64,000 nucleotides of DNA, taken from Microplitis mediator (taxonomy: Eukaryota; Arthropoda; Insecta; Hymenoptera; Braconidae). Position 1 is the stretch's first letter. Every line of letters starts with the position of its first letter. Positions 1 through 13,089 of the stretch are shown piece after piece. Made by a program: the position numbers and the translations under genes. The stretch covers positions 1,364,001-1,428,000 of the forward strand of contig NC_079975.1 in assembly GCF_029852145.1 (NCBI RefSeq), read 5' to 3'. The notes beneath the pieces were generated by a model that saw only the letters and a program-made list of their open reading frames with translations, did no database searches and had not been told where the DNA came from.

Positions 1-1584
1 CTTGGAGTTGCAGTATATTTGTTGCTTTCACGGTTATGCTTTTGGTTAATTCATGCCTTTCAAAACACGCCTTTCCCCCCAGCTTCTGTTTGCTTGTTGT
101 CATTATTATTGTTATTGTTGTTGTTGTCGTTGTAGTTCGTCTTTACCTCTATCACTGTCAATCATATCCACTCAGCAAATTTGCATTTACATTTATATCA
201 TTATTATTTAGTAACTTAAATGCATAAATATTCATCAGCAGCCGCCATTAACGTTCCCCTCGACAACAACAAGGCAAATCCACTTTTTGTTGTCTTTCAA
301 TACATAAAGCGGTAATCGAACCAGCATCTGTAAGTCGACATCGAGGAATGTGATCAATGGATTCCAGTCATAACGACGAGTATGAGGGTCAAATGCCTAG
401 AGAGACATCATTGAGGGTGTTTGCATTGGCATTACAACTACTATCAACTCACCCTAGTAATGGTCCATTACTTCGTTAATCGTACGCAGTAACTGGATCG
501 TTAACTGTACAGTACGCGACCCGAGCTCTCTGTATACAAGCACACACACTAAATAACATTCATTCAATATATACGCATGTTTTGTCGTGTAAATCTATAA
601 AAAAAGAGATTTACGTCCGTTATACTTGTAAAATTAAACTGATTGATTAAGTGCTACAGTAGCTTTTAATTTTTTATTTTATAGCTTTCAGTCCATCATG
701 TTGTTTAATTTCATCTGTAGGGTATGAGAGCGTCAATTTTTGTTTTCAACGGGCTTTTAAAACGCGAATTTTTAAAAAATTAAATTGAACGTTAACCTGA
801 ATCAGGATCTATGGAGGCAATTTTTTTTTAATTTTTTGAATTTAAATTGTAATTGGCTTTTATTAATAAGTAATTAATAAAATTGCTGTGATAGATTTTT
901 TTTTTTGGGAAAAAAAAAATACAGGATGCACGCAATTCTCATGGGAGTTACGCAATAATGTCGATGCGAATGTATTTGGTGGAAATTGGGGATGGACCGA
1001 CTGGGATTTTTTAGTATTTTTGATGTGATTTTTTTATTTAAAGGGAAGGGAAATAGAAATTTTATTTCTGGCGCACGTGAGAGAAAAAAGAATCGGCGAT
1101 CGATGCCGATGAACGATGACGGATGTGCCGAAGGACAAATCGAGAGAGGAGATTTAATCTGTCAAGACTGACGGGGGCTGAAAGTGAGTTAGATGTCGAG
1201 TAATTTTAAACATTTAAAGTTAACTTGTTGGCTGTATTAAATATTTTATAGGTTTTTTTTGTAGGGTAGAAAAATATTTAAAATTTTTTTAGTGAAAATA
1301 AAATTATTAAATTTATGTAACAGTTATTGTTGCAAATAAAAAGTAAATTATTCATTGTTATGAAAATATAAAGAAGCCTTTTAATATTTCTCGAGGTGGA
1401 AAAGCAAGATGTAAAGGTCGACCAACAGATGGTCTTGATCGGAGAAAAGAAGTTATATATGTCACAAAAAAAGGGGAAAAAGTCATAAAATGCCAGGATA
1501 CAATTCAAGTGTTTCTGTATTAATTTTTAAATACTTTGAAATTTGATTTAATTTTTTTTTTTACTCCACAATTATTTTAAATAT

Positions 1585-2097
1585 TAGGGGAGGGTGGGGC
1601 AAAGTGGGCCCCGTAAGCTAAAAATGGGATTACCTTTACTTTTTTTTACTCGTTACACTACTTTATAGGCCCTTGTTTGTTATTTAACATTGATAAGCTG
1701 TGTCCATTAAAATTGAAAAATCGAAAATTAGGGGCAAAGTGGGCCTCCATCTAAAAAAATTGTGTGAGACAAATTTATTGCTCGTTTTACTTTTTTTAAA
1801 TTCTTCACTTTGAAAATGTTATGAATAAGCTGTGTTCATAATAAATTACGAATTTTAAAATATGGGGCAAAGTGGGCAAAAATGGGTAAGCCATAAATAA
1901 ACTAATAAGTAATAAATGAATAGTCGTAAAAAAGTGAAGGTGACTTATTATGAACCTCGTTCATAAAAAATTTCAGAGTGCTCACTTTGCTTTCAAATTT
2001 TAGGCGGGCCCACTTTGCCCAAAAATTTTGGTGGCTTTCCAAATTTTAGGGGGGCCTACTTTGCCCCAAGGGACCCACTTTGCCCCACCCTCCCCTA
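1585..2097. repeat. Inverted-repeat element, GGGGCAAAGTGGGCC family (copy 1)
   Basis: A 513-bp element starts TAGGGGAGGGTGGGGCAAAG and ends with the inverse (CTTTGCCCCACCCTCCCCTA). Inside, the word GGGGCAAAGTGGGC recurs about every 120 bp in the left half, and its complement recurs in the right half. No coding potential. Related copies are at 14510-15241, 33461-34212 and 49766-50271. The terminal TA may be a target-site duplication. Confidence 0.75.
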
Positions 2098-3266
2098 AAT
2101 ATATTTTCAATTGAATTATAATTTCAATTCTCAAAGTCTGTAATTAACTGACACATTCGTCAATTTAAAGATAATTTATGAAAACAGAAATATTCGACTT
2201 TTAATAATTTTCGTGAGAAGTCTAGACAATACGTTGATAAATTTTTAAAATTTGACTTTTCAAGTAGCGACATACTTTTAAATTTTCACTGAATTTTTAA
2301 AGCAGTTTAATTATTAAAAAATTATTATGAGACATATCACAATAATTTATTGATCATGTATCTGTCAATACCCAACATCTGATAATATTAAAAAAAAAAT
2401 ATTGTTAAAGAATTTTTTTAGAGAAAAATAAAAAAAGAATCAGTTGAATATTTAAAAATTTTTCTTGACTGAAAAAGGAAGACAACCCCGAGCGGGTTTA
2501 CAAGTGCTCCATTACAGACACGGAAAAAAAAGTTGAAGTAAAAAATTCGTGCAGAAAAAAAGTCGCCAAAGCACACACTCAATTAACGCGTTCATCGACC
2601 TAAAAATGTCTCTACTCTTATTTCATTGGAAGAAATTAAATACTATTTAATAGCAAATATTTGAAAACTTGAAAAGCTATTTATTTAGTATAGAAAAAAG
2701 TTACAGAGCAGATAATAACTGAAATTTGACTAGACTATTTTTATTGGCCAGTCGATTCGGCAGCATAAAAAAAGTCGAGCGGGATAAAAAATGAAAGGGA
2801 AATTGTTAAATTCACCACGGAAATAAAATAGCAAAGGAGACAGGGCTTTGATCAAAGTATCGAGTATCCGAAATACATCAAGAAGCTACAATCGACAAAA
2901 ATCTCTCCGAGCAGCCAATCGTTATCGGGCAAATGACAATAGATGGCCTGACAACTCGGTAAAGACAGTTCCAATTTATACTTTATTGCATTCTCTCCCC
3001 GGTTACTTTCGCTTACTGCCGGAGCTCGGAGACTCCTCGAGCTTTCAATAAAATGTCAAGACTGAATCTATACATATATATGTATAGGTCCGCACAAAAG
3101 ATAATAATATAAAATTCAAACGACTTTTCAAAAGTTATCTATCACCTCGCACAATATTCTGGTGATGTATCGAAAGTTTTAAAAGTACGTGACGATGTAC
3201 TTAAACTTTAAGAAAGATAAAATATAAGAATTGTTGTCGAATTGTGACGATCACGAACCGAACTAA

Positions 3267-3288
3267 ATATATATATATATATATATAT
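3267..3288. repeat. AT dinucleotide microsatellite
   Basis: Alternating AT run inside the Syn1 intron. Confidence 0.85.
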
Positions 3289-3595
3289 GTATATTTATAT
3301 GTACATTGATTGCATAGAAGGCAAGTTCCAGTGTTAGGAGAGAAAGATCGTCGACGGCATCAACTACTGTACCCTCTATGAATGCCGCTAAGCACGCGAT
3401 GCTACCATCCTAATGCATGTCTAACCTGTAACTACTTCAGCAGCTCGTATATAATAATAACGAATGAAAAAAAAATTATTACGGTAAAAAAGATGATGAT
3501 AATAATATATCTGAGAAAACTAAAAAAAATCTTGAAATTTATTAAATTAATCTACAGTGATATCTATTGGGACTAAATTTATTTTTACAAACATA

Positions 3596-3847
3596 TATAC
3601 ACAGAAAAAAAGGATTTCTTGGCGCAAAAAATTTTTTCTTGTTCTAAGAAAATTTTTACTTGACCCAAGAAATTTTTTGTATTATAAAGTGAAAACAAAA
3701 CTTTTCTTGGGGTAAGAAAAAATTTTCTCGGAACAAGAAAAAAATTTTTTAGGCGAGAAAAAAATTCTTGAGCCAAGAAAAATTTTTGTCTTCGATTCAT
3801 AATACAAAATATTTCTTGCGCCAAAAAATTCTTTTTTTCTGTGTATA
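3596..3847. repeat. Short inverted-repeat element built on TTCTTGG/CCAAGAA
   Basis: A 252-bp element with near-perfect termini (TATACACAGAAAAAAAGG at the left, its inverse at the right). The interior repeats variants of AAATTTTTTCTTG and CAAGAAAAAATTT. It creates a spurious 96-codon minus-strand reading frame. The terminal word resembles the TACACTG-type ends of other elements here, and TA may be the target duplication. Confidence 0.7.
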
Positions 3848-6179
3848 GACCCCTTGTTGTAGTCCCTCTGAGCACGGATTAATAAAAAAAAATAAACTCC
3901 GCAAGAAATAAGGGAATTTTTCTAAGATGGCTGCGAAAATTCCGTCGATTAAAAAAACGAATTTCCTATCGATATGAATATTTTCAACGAGACTCCGAAC
4001 GAAAGAAAAATGATTTAAAAAACAGAATAACTTTGGCAACGTTTCATCAACCTCTGGCTATAAATCAGGGATATTTTAGCATCCAAGGCATCAATACTCC
4101 GAATGACGGGTCTCTGCGCCTCCCTCGGCATACAATATATAATATTAACCAACTTGAGATATTATAAAACACACACGTAACATGGGCAGCAAACCTGCTC
4201 ACGTATTGCGCGTCTAGTCGTACTAAGCACACAGCTCCGTGTGGGCGATAACTTGCCGCAAAATTCAGTAGCGCGTTCTCGTGACCGTTATCGGTCAATC
4301 TTGTGCAATTGCAGCACAAGCAGCGTCGAAAATGTGGAGCGTGTGTTGGAGTGCGACTGGTATGGTGGGAGCTGGGGATTCCAGTGAGGCTAAACCGACG
4401 GGAGACGTCAGGGAAAGCTTTTTAGGTTATATATACAACACACACTCCCACACATATATATAGAGATATAGATATATAGGTAAACGAGGGTAAGAGAGGG
4501 TGATATTAAACAGCCGATAAGGGCTATCTGCACGAGCCCGTATTTGCGTTACCACCCGACTACTGTACAGTACTACATATTGTATACTATACAGTTGTTA
4601 TATATATGCCTCCCAATCCTCCCCCCGTCCCTTAGATCCCTCACATTGCCCTCCTATTTCGTTTAGCTTCCTATCACTCGCACGTTCACCAGCGCGTCGA
4701 TTCGAATTGGAAAACCATCTGCACTTATCCGTAAAACAGCATGTCCTCCTCCCCCTGCCCTTCCCCCCTCCTATTTCCCTCCCTCTCAACTAACTCTGGA
4801 TTTACGATGAGTTTGTGTGTTTACTCGGGCATGATTCTACCTGATAGGTTGGTTACTAACGGATACGCAAACCGGAAGTTACAAGCCTACATGAATTCTA
4901 TGTATATATATATGTATATGTATATATATATTTATATTGAAGGATGAGATAGTCTTAGAGTTTCTCTTCCGGATACAAGGAGAACTTCCGATTTAACTTT
5001 GCACGATCGACAATTATCGCATGTATCAGTTTTCTCTTTACTCTCGACTATTTAAAGTCACCGAAATTTGAATGAATTTACGTTAAAACCATATATAATT
5101 TAATATATGCAGGCTTCTTTTATAGACTTTAAAAATTAAAATATCAACTCAAGGATATTTAAATCGATAGTGTGCAAGTTTGTAAGTTAAATATAAATGT
5201 ATATGCGTGAAAGTTATAATTACAGTGGGGTAAAAAAGATACGGCCAATATTTGTACTAAGTATTTTTTTTAGATGCTGCTTAGATATAATAAATAATTT
5301 TTTTTTTTATAAAGCAGACACGAATTATTTTAAAAAAGAAATTTTAGTGTTTGCTAGCAATTATATATCTCAATTAAATAAATTCGTATTATTTGTAAAA
5401 GAGACCGGGATATTTATTTAAAATACACATATTGAATGTTTTTGATATTTTATTTAATTACATCGGTGAATGTGATTGTAAAATTGTAATTATTTAATTG
5501 AATGTTTTCGCGGATGTTTATTTGAATTTTTTTTTATAGATTTTTAATTAAAATTGTATTATAATAATGAATTGAGCGAATGGAGTATTTGTACTTTTTT
5601 ATTTTAAAATTGAATTTATTGAACATTTGTATTTCATTTCATTTCACAAAAAGCGCTCATACTTAAATAAACACGATTAAAATATAAAAAATATTGTACA
5701 ATTTTAACTTTATATATATTGTATATATATATATATTTATATAGATCTGATAGCAAAGGAATTCAATTATAGTGTCGACTTTAAAAGGAAACTAAATTAA
5801 TTTTAAAGAAACAGGGTCGGGGTGGGTTCGTCCTCAAAGTGTAAGCAGTAAAGTGCAATAAGAATGAAATAAATAAAAGTAAAATGAGAAAATAGTTTCA
5901 GAATAGTAGACACTGTAGTACTAATAAGTGTCACAAGTGCACTAGGGATCAGAGGATCAGTATTTCAAGGTTTTATAAATAAGGAATAAAAATCTCGGGC
6001 GCCAGAGTATTAAAAAACAGAATAAATTTCGGTTTAGTAACACGAAGTCAAATGTCACAGACAATTTTAGAGTTAAGTTTTAATCGATAGTTTGACTTTA
6101 CCCTGTCGAAAATGGGGAGTGAATTTGGAATAATTGCGGATTTTATTTTAATGCTAATTCGCTCTGTCGCTTGAAGTTA

Positions 6180-6662
6180 CACTGTAAAAAATCACCGGGG
6201 TTAGTCCAAGCGGTGTAGGTGTTAAAATCGGCGGTGTTAAATTTCAACACTGGAAGCGGTGTAAAAATAACGCCGCCGCCGGTGTAAATATTCTGTCCTG
6301 GTGTTAAAAAAAATTCTCCGGTGTTAAAATAACACCGCTGCCGGTGTAAATATTCTATACCGGTGTTAAAATATTTTACTTTGTCAATATTTTTACTTAC
6401 TCGATCACTATACTTGTTAATAAACGATATTTTTTATTAATTTTCATAAAGAACTGACATTTTTTAGTTTACCCTGCTTTTACACCGATATTACTCCGTT
6501 TTTACACCGGTTACCCCACTCTTACACCGATTTTACTTCGCTTTTACACCGGTTAACCCGATTTAACACCGGTGAATTACTCCTCCTACACCGGTGTAAT
6601 TTTATTTTAACACCGGGCGGAGTTAAAATGAGTCCATTTTTAACACCGCTCTTTTTACAGTG
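6180..6662. repeat. Inverted-repeat element built on CGGTGTTAAAAT
   Basis: About 483 bp with ends CACTGTAAAAA and TTTTTACAGTG. The interior consists largely of the word CGGTGTTAAAAT or CCGGTGTAAA on the left and TTTTACACCGG or TTTAACACCG on the right. It is much more GC-rich than its surroundings. No reading frame of note. Confidence 0.75.
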
Positions 6663-6699
6663 CATAAAAAAAACGCATGTGGAATAAATAGGGAATTTG

Positions 6700-6885
6700 T
6701 CTTTTCAGTGGAGTGATTTCGGAGTGATCTGATTTTTATTTAAATCCGCCTTCACTCTGATTCGGAGTTTTAGTATTAAAATAAACTCCCTTTCGGAGTG
6801 AATTTCTATCCGAGGGGATTAAATAAATAAACACTCATCCGCTTCGCAGTCACTCCGGGTTTAATCCGCGTTCACTTTCATCGAA
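6700..6885. repeat. Partial CGGAGT-family element
   Basis: Repeats of GGAGTGA and TCACTCCG in both orientations, matching the interior of the elements at 35100-35372, 37347-38048 and 55945-56207. It lies almost directly after the element ending at 6662. The ends are unclear. Confidence 0.55.
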
Positions 6886-8698
6886 AAAATTTAACGTTGG
6901 GGTTAAAAAAAAAATTTGAACATGCTTCTAAAAGCTTAAAAATGAGTACCCAAAGTTTTAAATGATTTTGAAAACTATTTCCACAAAAAGGTTAATAATT
7001 CAATAGCTTCTCAAAATGTAAATTTCAATCACGAGTTAAATTACAACTTTTCGAAGTTAAGCGAAATCAAACTATTTAACGAAGATAAGTTTTACTAGAT
7101 ACACTCACTTTAATTACAACCGACTGTTGATTTTTTATTTCATTTTATCAATTTCTAAACATCGTTCAATTTTTTTAATCATTTGAAGAAAAAAAAAAAA
7201 TTATTTCGTCGCAATGAAAGTAATTGGACTAGTGATTTATTTCTGTTAACTTTTAACTGTCTTACTATTTTCGCAACAATTTCACGAGTCATTAAAGTTA
7301 ACTTACAAAAAATAATTATCCAACACTCGGATTCATTTAATAAAATTATTGACTCGATAATAAACTTTCAGATAAAAAAAAAAAAAAAAAAAAAAAAAGT
7401 TTAATGCTCAGGAAAAAAGTTATTCGATAATTATTTTCATAATAAAATAAATTAACTGTGAATAGTTTTATTTTAAAAAATACTTAGGGTAACAAAAAAA
7501 AAAAAATTTTACATTTATATCCATAAGATAAGTACTAAGTAAACTTTAAAATCTTTTCGTGAAATTTATTTCATTCAATAAAATTAAAGTTGCTTAAACT
7601 TACTTAAAACTAAAATCTTATAACTCAGTAAATACTTAAAAGTTGGTAATGAGTTTCTTTGTATCACTTTTACTTGATTACAAGCACCAAAACTCGAGTA
7701 CGTTGCCCAAATAAAAATAATTAAACCGAAAAAAAAACATCAATAATAACTCAACACATATCTCTTCATATATGCAACGTCACTTTACAGTTTTTTTTTT
7801 TTTTTTGGACTCACTGTTTAAAATTTTTGAATTATTTTCTAATAATTTCATTTTAAAATGCTCGTAACTCAATAAATTTTGAATTTATCAATTTGTTGCC
7901 TCAAATCTTTTTTGTAGGCCATTAAATTCTCTACAAAATTGATTCGAAGCTTTTTTACATTATGTCAAAATTTCAGCAACAAAAAAATTTATTACCGAAG
8001 CTTTTTAAATTTTAATTGAGAACCGAAATAAAAATAATTTTTTTGAGAGCAAACTAAACAATTTTTGACAGCAGGCAGAAAAAAAGTCTATTATATTTAC
8101 ATATATATGTATATGGTATAATAGTGAACGTGTTAATTGTAAACATCTGCTTAACATATTGAAAGACCAGCAAATTTGCATGGGTACATGATAGACGTGT
8201 CAGAGAACCTGACGATGCCTAAACCTCATACCCGTCAGCCCTCAGCTCCCCAACTTCCCTGCGCAGGTCTTGGTTCTAAACCCCCCGGTAAATTGAGTCA
8301 CGTTCATTCCCTCATGTCCAACATCAACGTGCTGTGGTTCACATTGGCTCGCCACAGGAGATGCATCTAAACGTCAGCCCCAAAGAGAGAGATCCTTTGA
8401 CACGGAATACCCAATAAATAGCCTGGTCAATTTTGTCCAAACTGGAAAAGCTTATACCTACACACCTACACACCCACACACCTATACACCTATTGAGCCA
8501 CGCTATTGTTGAACCGATAAATGCTATATTGGAATTGTCATGATTGTATCGAGGTTGTCGTTAATGTCAATCTCATGTGCTCAGCAAACCGAGAGACGAT
8601 CAATCCTTATTACATTTTTATATTCATAAGCTCGTCATTTTTCATTACCATGGATTTATTTTAATGAAAACTCATAATTATATTTACCTCTAAATAAT

Positions 8699-8901
8699 AT
8701 GATCCTGAAGTTAGCAGACAATTGAAAATTTTTAGGTTTTTTTTTACGATTAAATTTGAAGAAAAAAAAAAATTAAAAATATGCACATGTAGAAAATTTC
8801 AAAGACTACAAGTGCAATTTTTTTAAATATTTTTTTTTTTATAATTTACCGACTAAAAAAAAGTCCAAAAATTATTAGATGTCGGCTAACTTCAGTATCA
8901 T
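8699..8901. repeat. MITE-like element, family A (copy 1)
   Basis: About 203 bp, starting ATGATCCTGAAGTTAGCAGA and ending with the imperfect inverse, GGCTAACTTCAGTATCAT. The centre carries ATATGCACATGTAGAAAA and ACTACAAGTGCAATTTTTTT. Other copies are at 28511, 39619, 39974, 40165, 40376, 51539 and 56208. Non-coding. Confidence 0.8.
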
Positions 8902-11900
8902 TAAATAATACCGCAGTCATATTTATCATAATTTTTTATAGGTTTCACTTTAAATTACGATTTCTTGGAAACTATTAGATTTACATAAAAAATTAATCAG
9001 ACCTTTTCTGTAGGAAATTAAATTCCCTACAAAAATGTGTTCATATATTTTTGTCATATCTCTAATAGTTTACCCGCAATTTTAATTTAAAGTAGAAAAA
9101 AATTTGATACAGTAAATTTTTACACTTAGTTCTTTAAATTGATATTACAGCTCAATTATAAGAGATACAATAAAAATGTATGACGACAAATTTATAGGAA
9201 ATTAAATGCTGAATAAAAAAGGTCCTCATAAATTTAACCATAAATTCAATAGCTTATATGCTATCTTTGTTTTGCTAAACTAAAATTAAATTAAAATATT
9301 CTATCCATTAGTAAACGAAGTAAAAGTTTTAAAACTCGTAATTGTTTGTAAAAAATTTTTTTTAAATTCACAACGAGTAGTTATAACGAGCTTTAGTGTA
9401 ATGAAGATAAAGGAAAAAGTTTTGTTAAAATATAAGTATAATAATAGTTACATATTAAAATATCTATATACACTATTATTATTATTATTGTAGTGAACAA
9501 ATCAGAATGAAATATGTAACTTTAGTTTATACCGCGAAATAAGAGCACAGTGTAGTGTTGGTATGGGCACAGTGTGCCCGAAAGAAAGACAAGTTGGTTG
9601 GAGTTTGCTGTGACAATGAATGCTAATAACGTGGCTGCGTAACAATAGCCGACCAGCGCAAAGCTTGTCACTGAAAGGACCCAGTGTGTGGGTGTGTGTT
9701 CACCGCCGAGACTGTTGCTTGTGTGCAAAGCTACACACATGCATAATAATAATATACACACTTGGTCTACCCAATGAAGTAGAGAGGAAAATAAAAATAT
9801 ACGCGAAAAAAAAAAACCTTTTTTTTAATTTATATGAAGCGCTAAAGTTAACGAGAAAGTTTAACTCAAAGGTAAATTAAATTCACGGTAAATATAGGCG
9901 TTAAAAAAAATATATTAATAAATAGAAAATGTTGGGTATGAAGAATTTCAATATTTTATGAAATTATCGAGCAGCTGAAAATAATTCGTTATACTTTAGA
10001 AGTTTATAATTATTTGAATAAAATAAAAGGCGAATTACTAATTAATATAAAGCTAATTGGATGAAATAATATGAAGTTTAATTGAAAATACGTGCGGGAA
10101 ATATAAAATATTATGTTATTTAGAGTAATTGAATAATAAAAGATGAGTAGCGGATGACGTAGACAAGGAAATGATAAAATAATGTATGGAAATAAATGTA
10201 AAGATAAAATTTATCAAAATGATGTCATTGGGAGTGAAGAGTGAAGAGCGAGGACGGGGATAGAGATCAAGAAGAGGCTTGTTATAGTCAATTTTATTTG
10301 CATAAGTATATGAAGCATGAAAATCCTCGTTGAAATGTAGGACACAAGTGAAATAAGATAGAGGTGGGTGGAATGGCAAACTGGCATGGAGAAGAAGAAC
10401 GACTGGAGAAAGACAAAGAGAGGGAGAGGATTTTACTTTAGGAACCCCAAGTAAAAGCACAGGCCGGTAGCGGCAGTCGAGTCGAGTCGGGTCGGTCTTC
10501 TTCTCTGCGCCAGTCGGCAACCGAATAACAATTACGTTACGTTCTCCAGATATTCCAGAATAACCGGAATTCGATGGTGAGCGCTTAACTGGAATAATCG
10601 GGCTGGAGACCCTAGAAGTTGCTTCAAATTGCCGGAATTAATTCAACAATTAGACCCTATTGTGCAGCATCCTTTTGAAAATTTACGTTTCAATAAAATT
10701 TTACAATCACGGGATGTTTGGATCCTCTACAAGTATAACAATTGATTTTTTTAAACATTTACTTTGATATATTTATATATGCAGCCTGTAATTTTACAGC
10801 GATATTTTTATCAGGTTCACGGGTCGAAAACATTTCGATTGCGCTGAAAATTTTCCCTCAGAATTTTATATTCGTCATTTAAAATACTGGACTGCATACT
10901 TTTGCTGCTGAAACTTTGACGTTACATAAAAAAGTTCGGGGACGATTTTGTAGAGAATTTATTGCCCTAAAAAAAATGTTTAAGTAACAAACCGATAAAT
11001 TCTAAATTTATGAAATTTTTAAAATTTTTTGACGCTTCTCTATTTTATCTCAAAATGAAAAATAAAATTTTTGATGTCAATTTAAAATTTGTTTAATTTT
11101 TTTTTTATGTAAGTGAAAGATGAAAGGTTTTGTCCACCCAAATATAAAATAATTATTTAAAATTGTTATAAAAATTCATGGAATTGTGAGAGAGAAAGAA
11201 TAATAAAATGCCGAAAAGATTTATAGGATTGTGTGCATAAGAATGTCGGAAATAGTTTAAATTTCGTAGAATTTAAGATGCAATTTCTGTCTGACAACGT
11301 TACTGTTAGTACTACTAGCAGTGGTAAGGCATGTCATACGTCATCCCTCAGGTGGGGGAGCCGCAAAAGCAGCGACAAACTCGAGCTGGGCATAGCGCGG
11401 ATCTGAATGTACGAAGCTACAATGCACAGTTAAAATTACGCATTCCAATTTCGAAGGACACTAACGGGAATCCACAATCCGCCAGCAGCATATGTTATTC
11501 CTGCTACCAATAAATGTCCACACGCCACCGAAGGTATAGCGAAAAAGATTAAACATACGTTAGAATAAATAACCGTTCCACTATTAAATTTTTAGTGTAC
11601 CTGAAGATTGGAACGTTTTCTGCACAACGAAAAAAAAAATTGGAAAGTAAAAAACTTACTGGATGACTAGATTTCAGAAATTATTCGCATATAGATGCTG
11701 GTATGTCAGCCGAAAATCTTCGGCCAACCCCAACTTCTGGAACTACCCCTTAAGGAGTAAAATTACATGAATTTTTTTCATTTTCATTGAGCGATAAACG
11801 TTCTGATCTTCAGGTACATAATTTTTAAAGAAAACTTTGGCTGCTTTTGTGCTGTGATTGATCGTTGATAAATTCCGGAATAGATTTTTTTTCGATTTTA

Positions 11901-12461
11901 ATTTACGATCCGCTGTGTGGGGATTTTATAGTAACAGTCTATTGATTTTTAGTGGCTGCCATTTGGGTGGTATCCAAAGTACTCAAGCCTGAATTTACCT
12001 TATCAGAAATTATAATGAAAATTCTGTCGAGGCTCCAGTGAAAAAACCGTCAAACTGCCAGAGCATAATTTTAAAAATAATTTATCCAAATAATTGTTGA
12101 CTTATTAAAGTGTCGTAAAAATTCAGATAAACGAAACTCGAGTCTGAGTTATAAGAAGGTAATATTTCGGTGTGTAGCTTAGTAATATCACCTACGGTGA
12201 TTAATAATCACAAGGAGACGATATTTCATGAGGATTCGTCTGGATCCGGCGGAAAGATCGCCAGGAAGGATAAGAAGAGACCGAGGAAAGGAGACACGCC
12301 AAGTCGTTTGAGAATCGCTTCTACTTTACAAACTTATATGCATTTATATGTACTTCCGGTCGATTTTTTTTCGTTTTTTATGATCCTTACTCAACCAGAT
12401 CGGGTAAAATGGGCCACCTAAATTCAGTTCAAAGTTTTTTTTCTTTTAAATTTTCTGATTT

Positions 12462-13089
12462 CACGGAAAGAAAATTATGGGAAGTTTTGCTATGCATTAT
12501 GGGAATGGTTCCCGTACCATTATGGGAATAGTTCCGATATTGGTATAGGAACTATTCCTATAATATTATGGGAACTATTCCCATAATGTTATGGGAACCA
12601 TCCCTATAATATCATAAAATTTTTTTTTTGCACAATAGTGTAGAAATTTCCCAAAATTTGAATTTTCTTGAATGTTTTGTGCTGACAAAAAATTCTTGTT
12701 AAAAATTTTAATGTTTTTTTGCCAAATACTATTTTTTTTTTCAATGTTTAAATTTTTGTTTTTATGTTTAATAATATTTCTGTGTATTGTAAAAGTGATT
12801 ACTACACTTCTTTAAATTAATTTTTTCATGATAATATGGGAACCATTCCCATAATATTATAGGAACCATTCCCATAATATTATAGAAAGTATTCCTATAA
12901 ATTATAGGAACCATTCCTATAGTGTTATGGGTATCATTCCCAAAATTATAGGAGCTATTCCTATAATTATGGGAAACGGTCCTATAATTATAGGAACCGC
13001 TCCCATAATTGATGGTCGTAATTCCTATGATGGTATAGGAAAAAATTTCACAAAATTATGGGAACCGCTGCCATAATTTTCTTTCCGTG
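12462..13089. repeat. Inverted-repeat element built on TATGGGAAC palindromes
   Basis: A 628-bp element with ends CACGGAAAGAAAATTATGG and CCATAATTTTCTTTCCGTG, a perfect 19-bp inverted pair. The two flanks of the interior are arrays of about 22-25 bp palindromes of the form TATGGGAACNNTTCCCATA (and the ATAGGAA variant), about a dozen in all, separated by an AT-rich centre (about 12615-12830). Non-coding. Confidence 0.8.

Noticed and set aside
3585..3875. 96-codon minus-strand frame with repeating FLAQE-like residues
   Set aside because: It is generated by the internal repeats of the element 3596-3847.
4065..4463. GC-richer patch with overlapping frames on both strands
   Set aside because: Frames have no recognisable domain and no good splice sites; left as an intronic island.
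10116..10520. 134-codon minus-strand reading frame, the longest open frame outside recognised genes in the left part
   Set aside because: It lacks an ATG start (opens at TTG), has no recognisable motif, and runs through simple purine-rich and AT-rich DNA.
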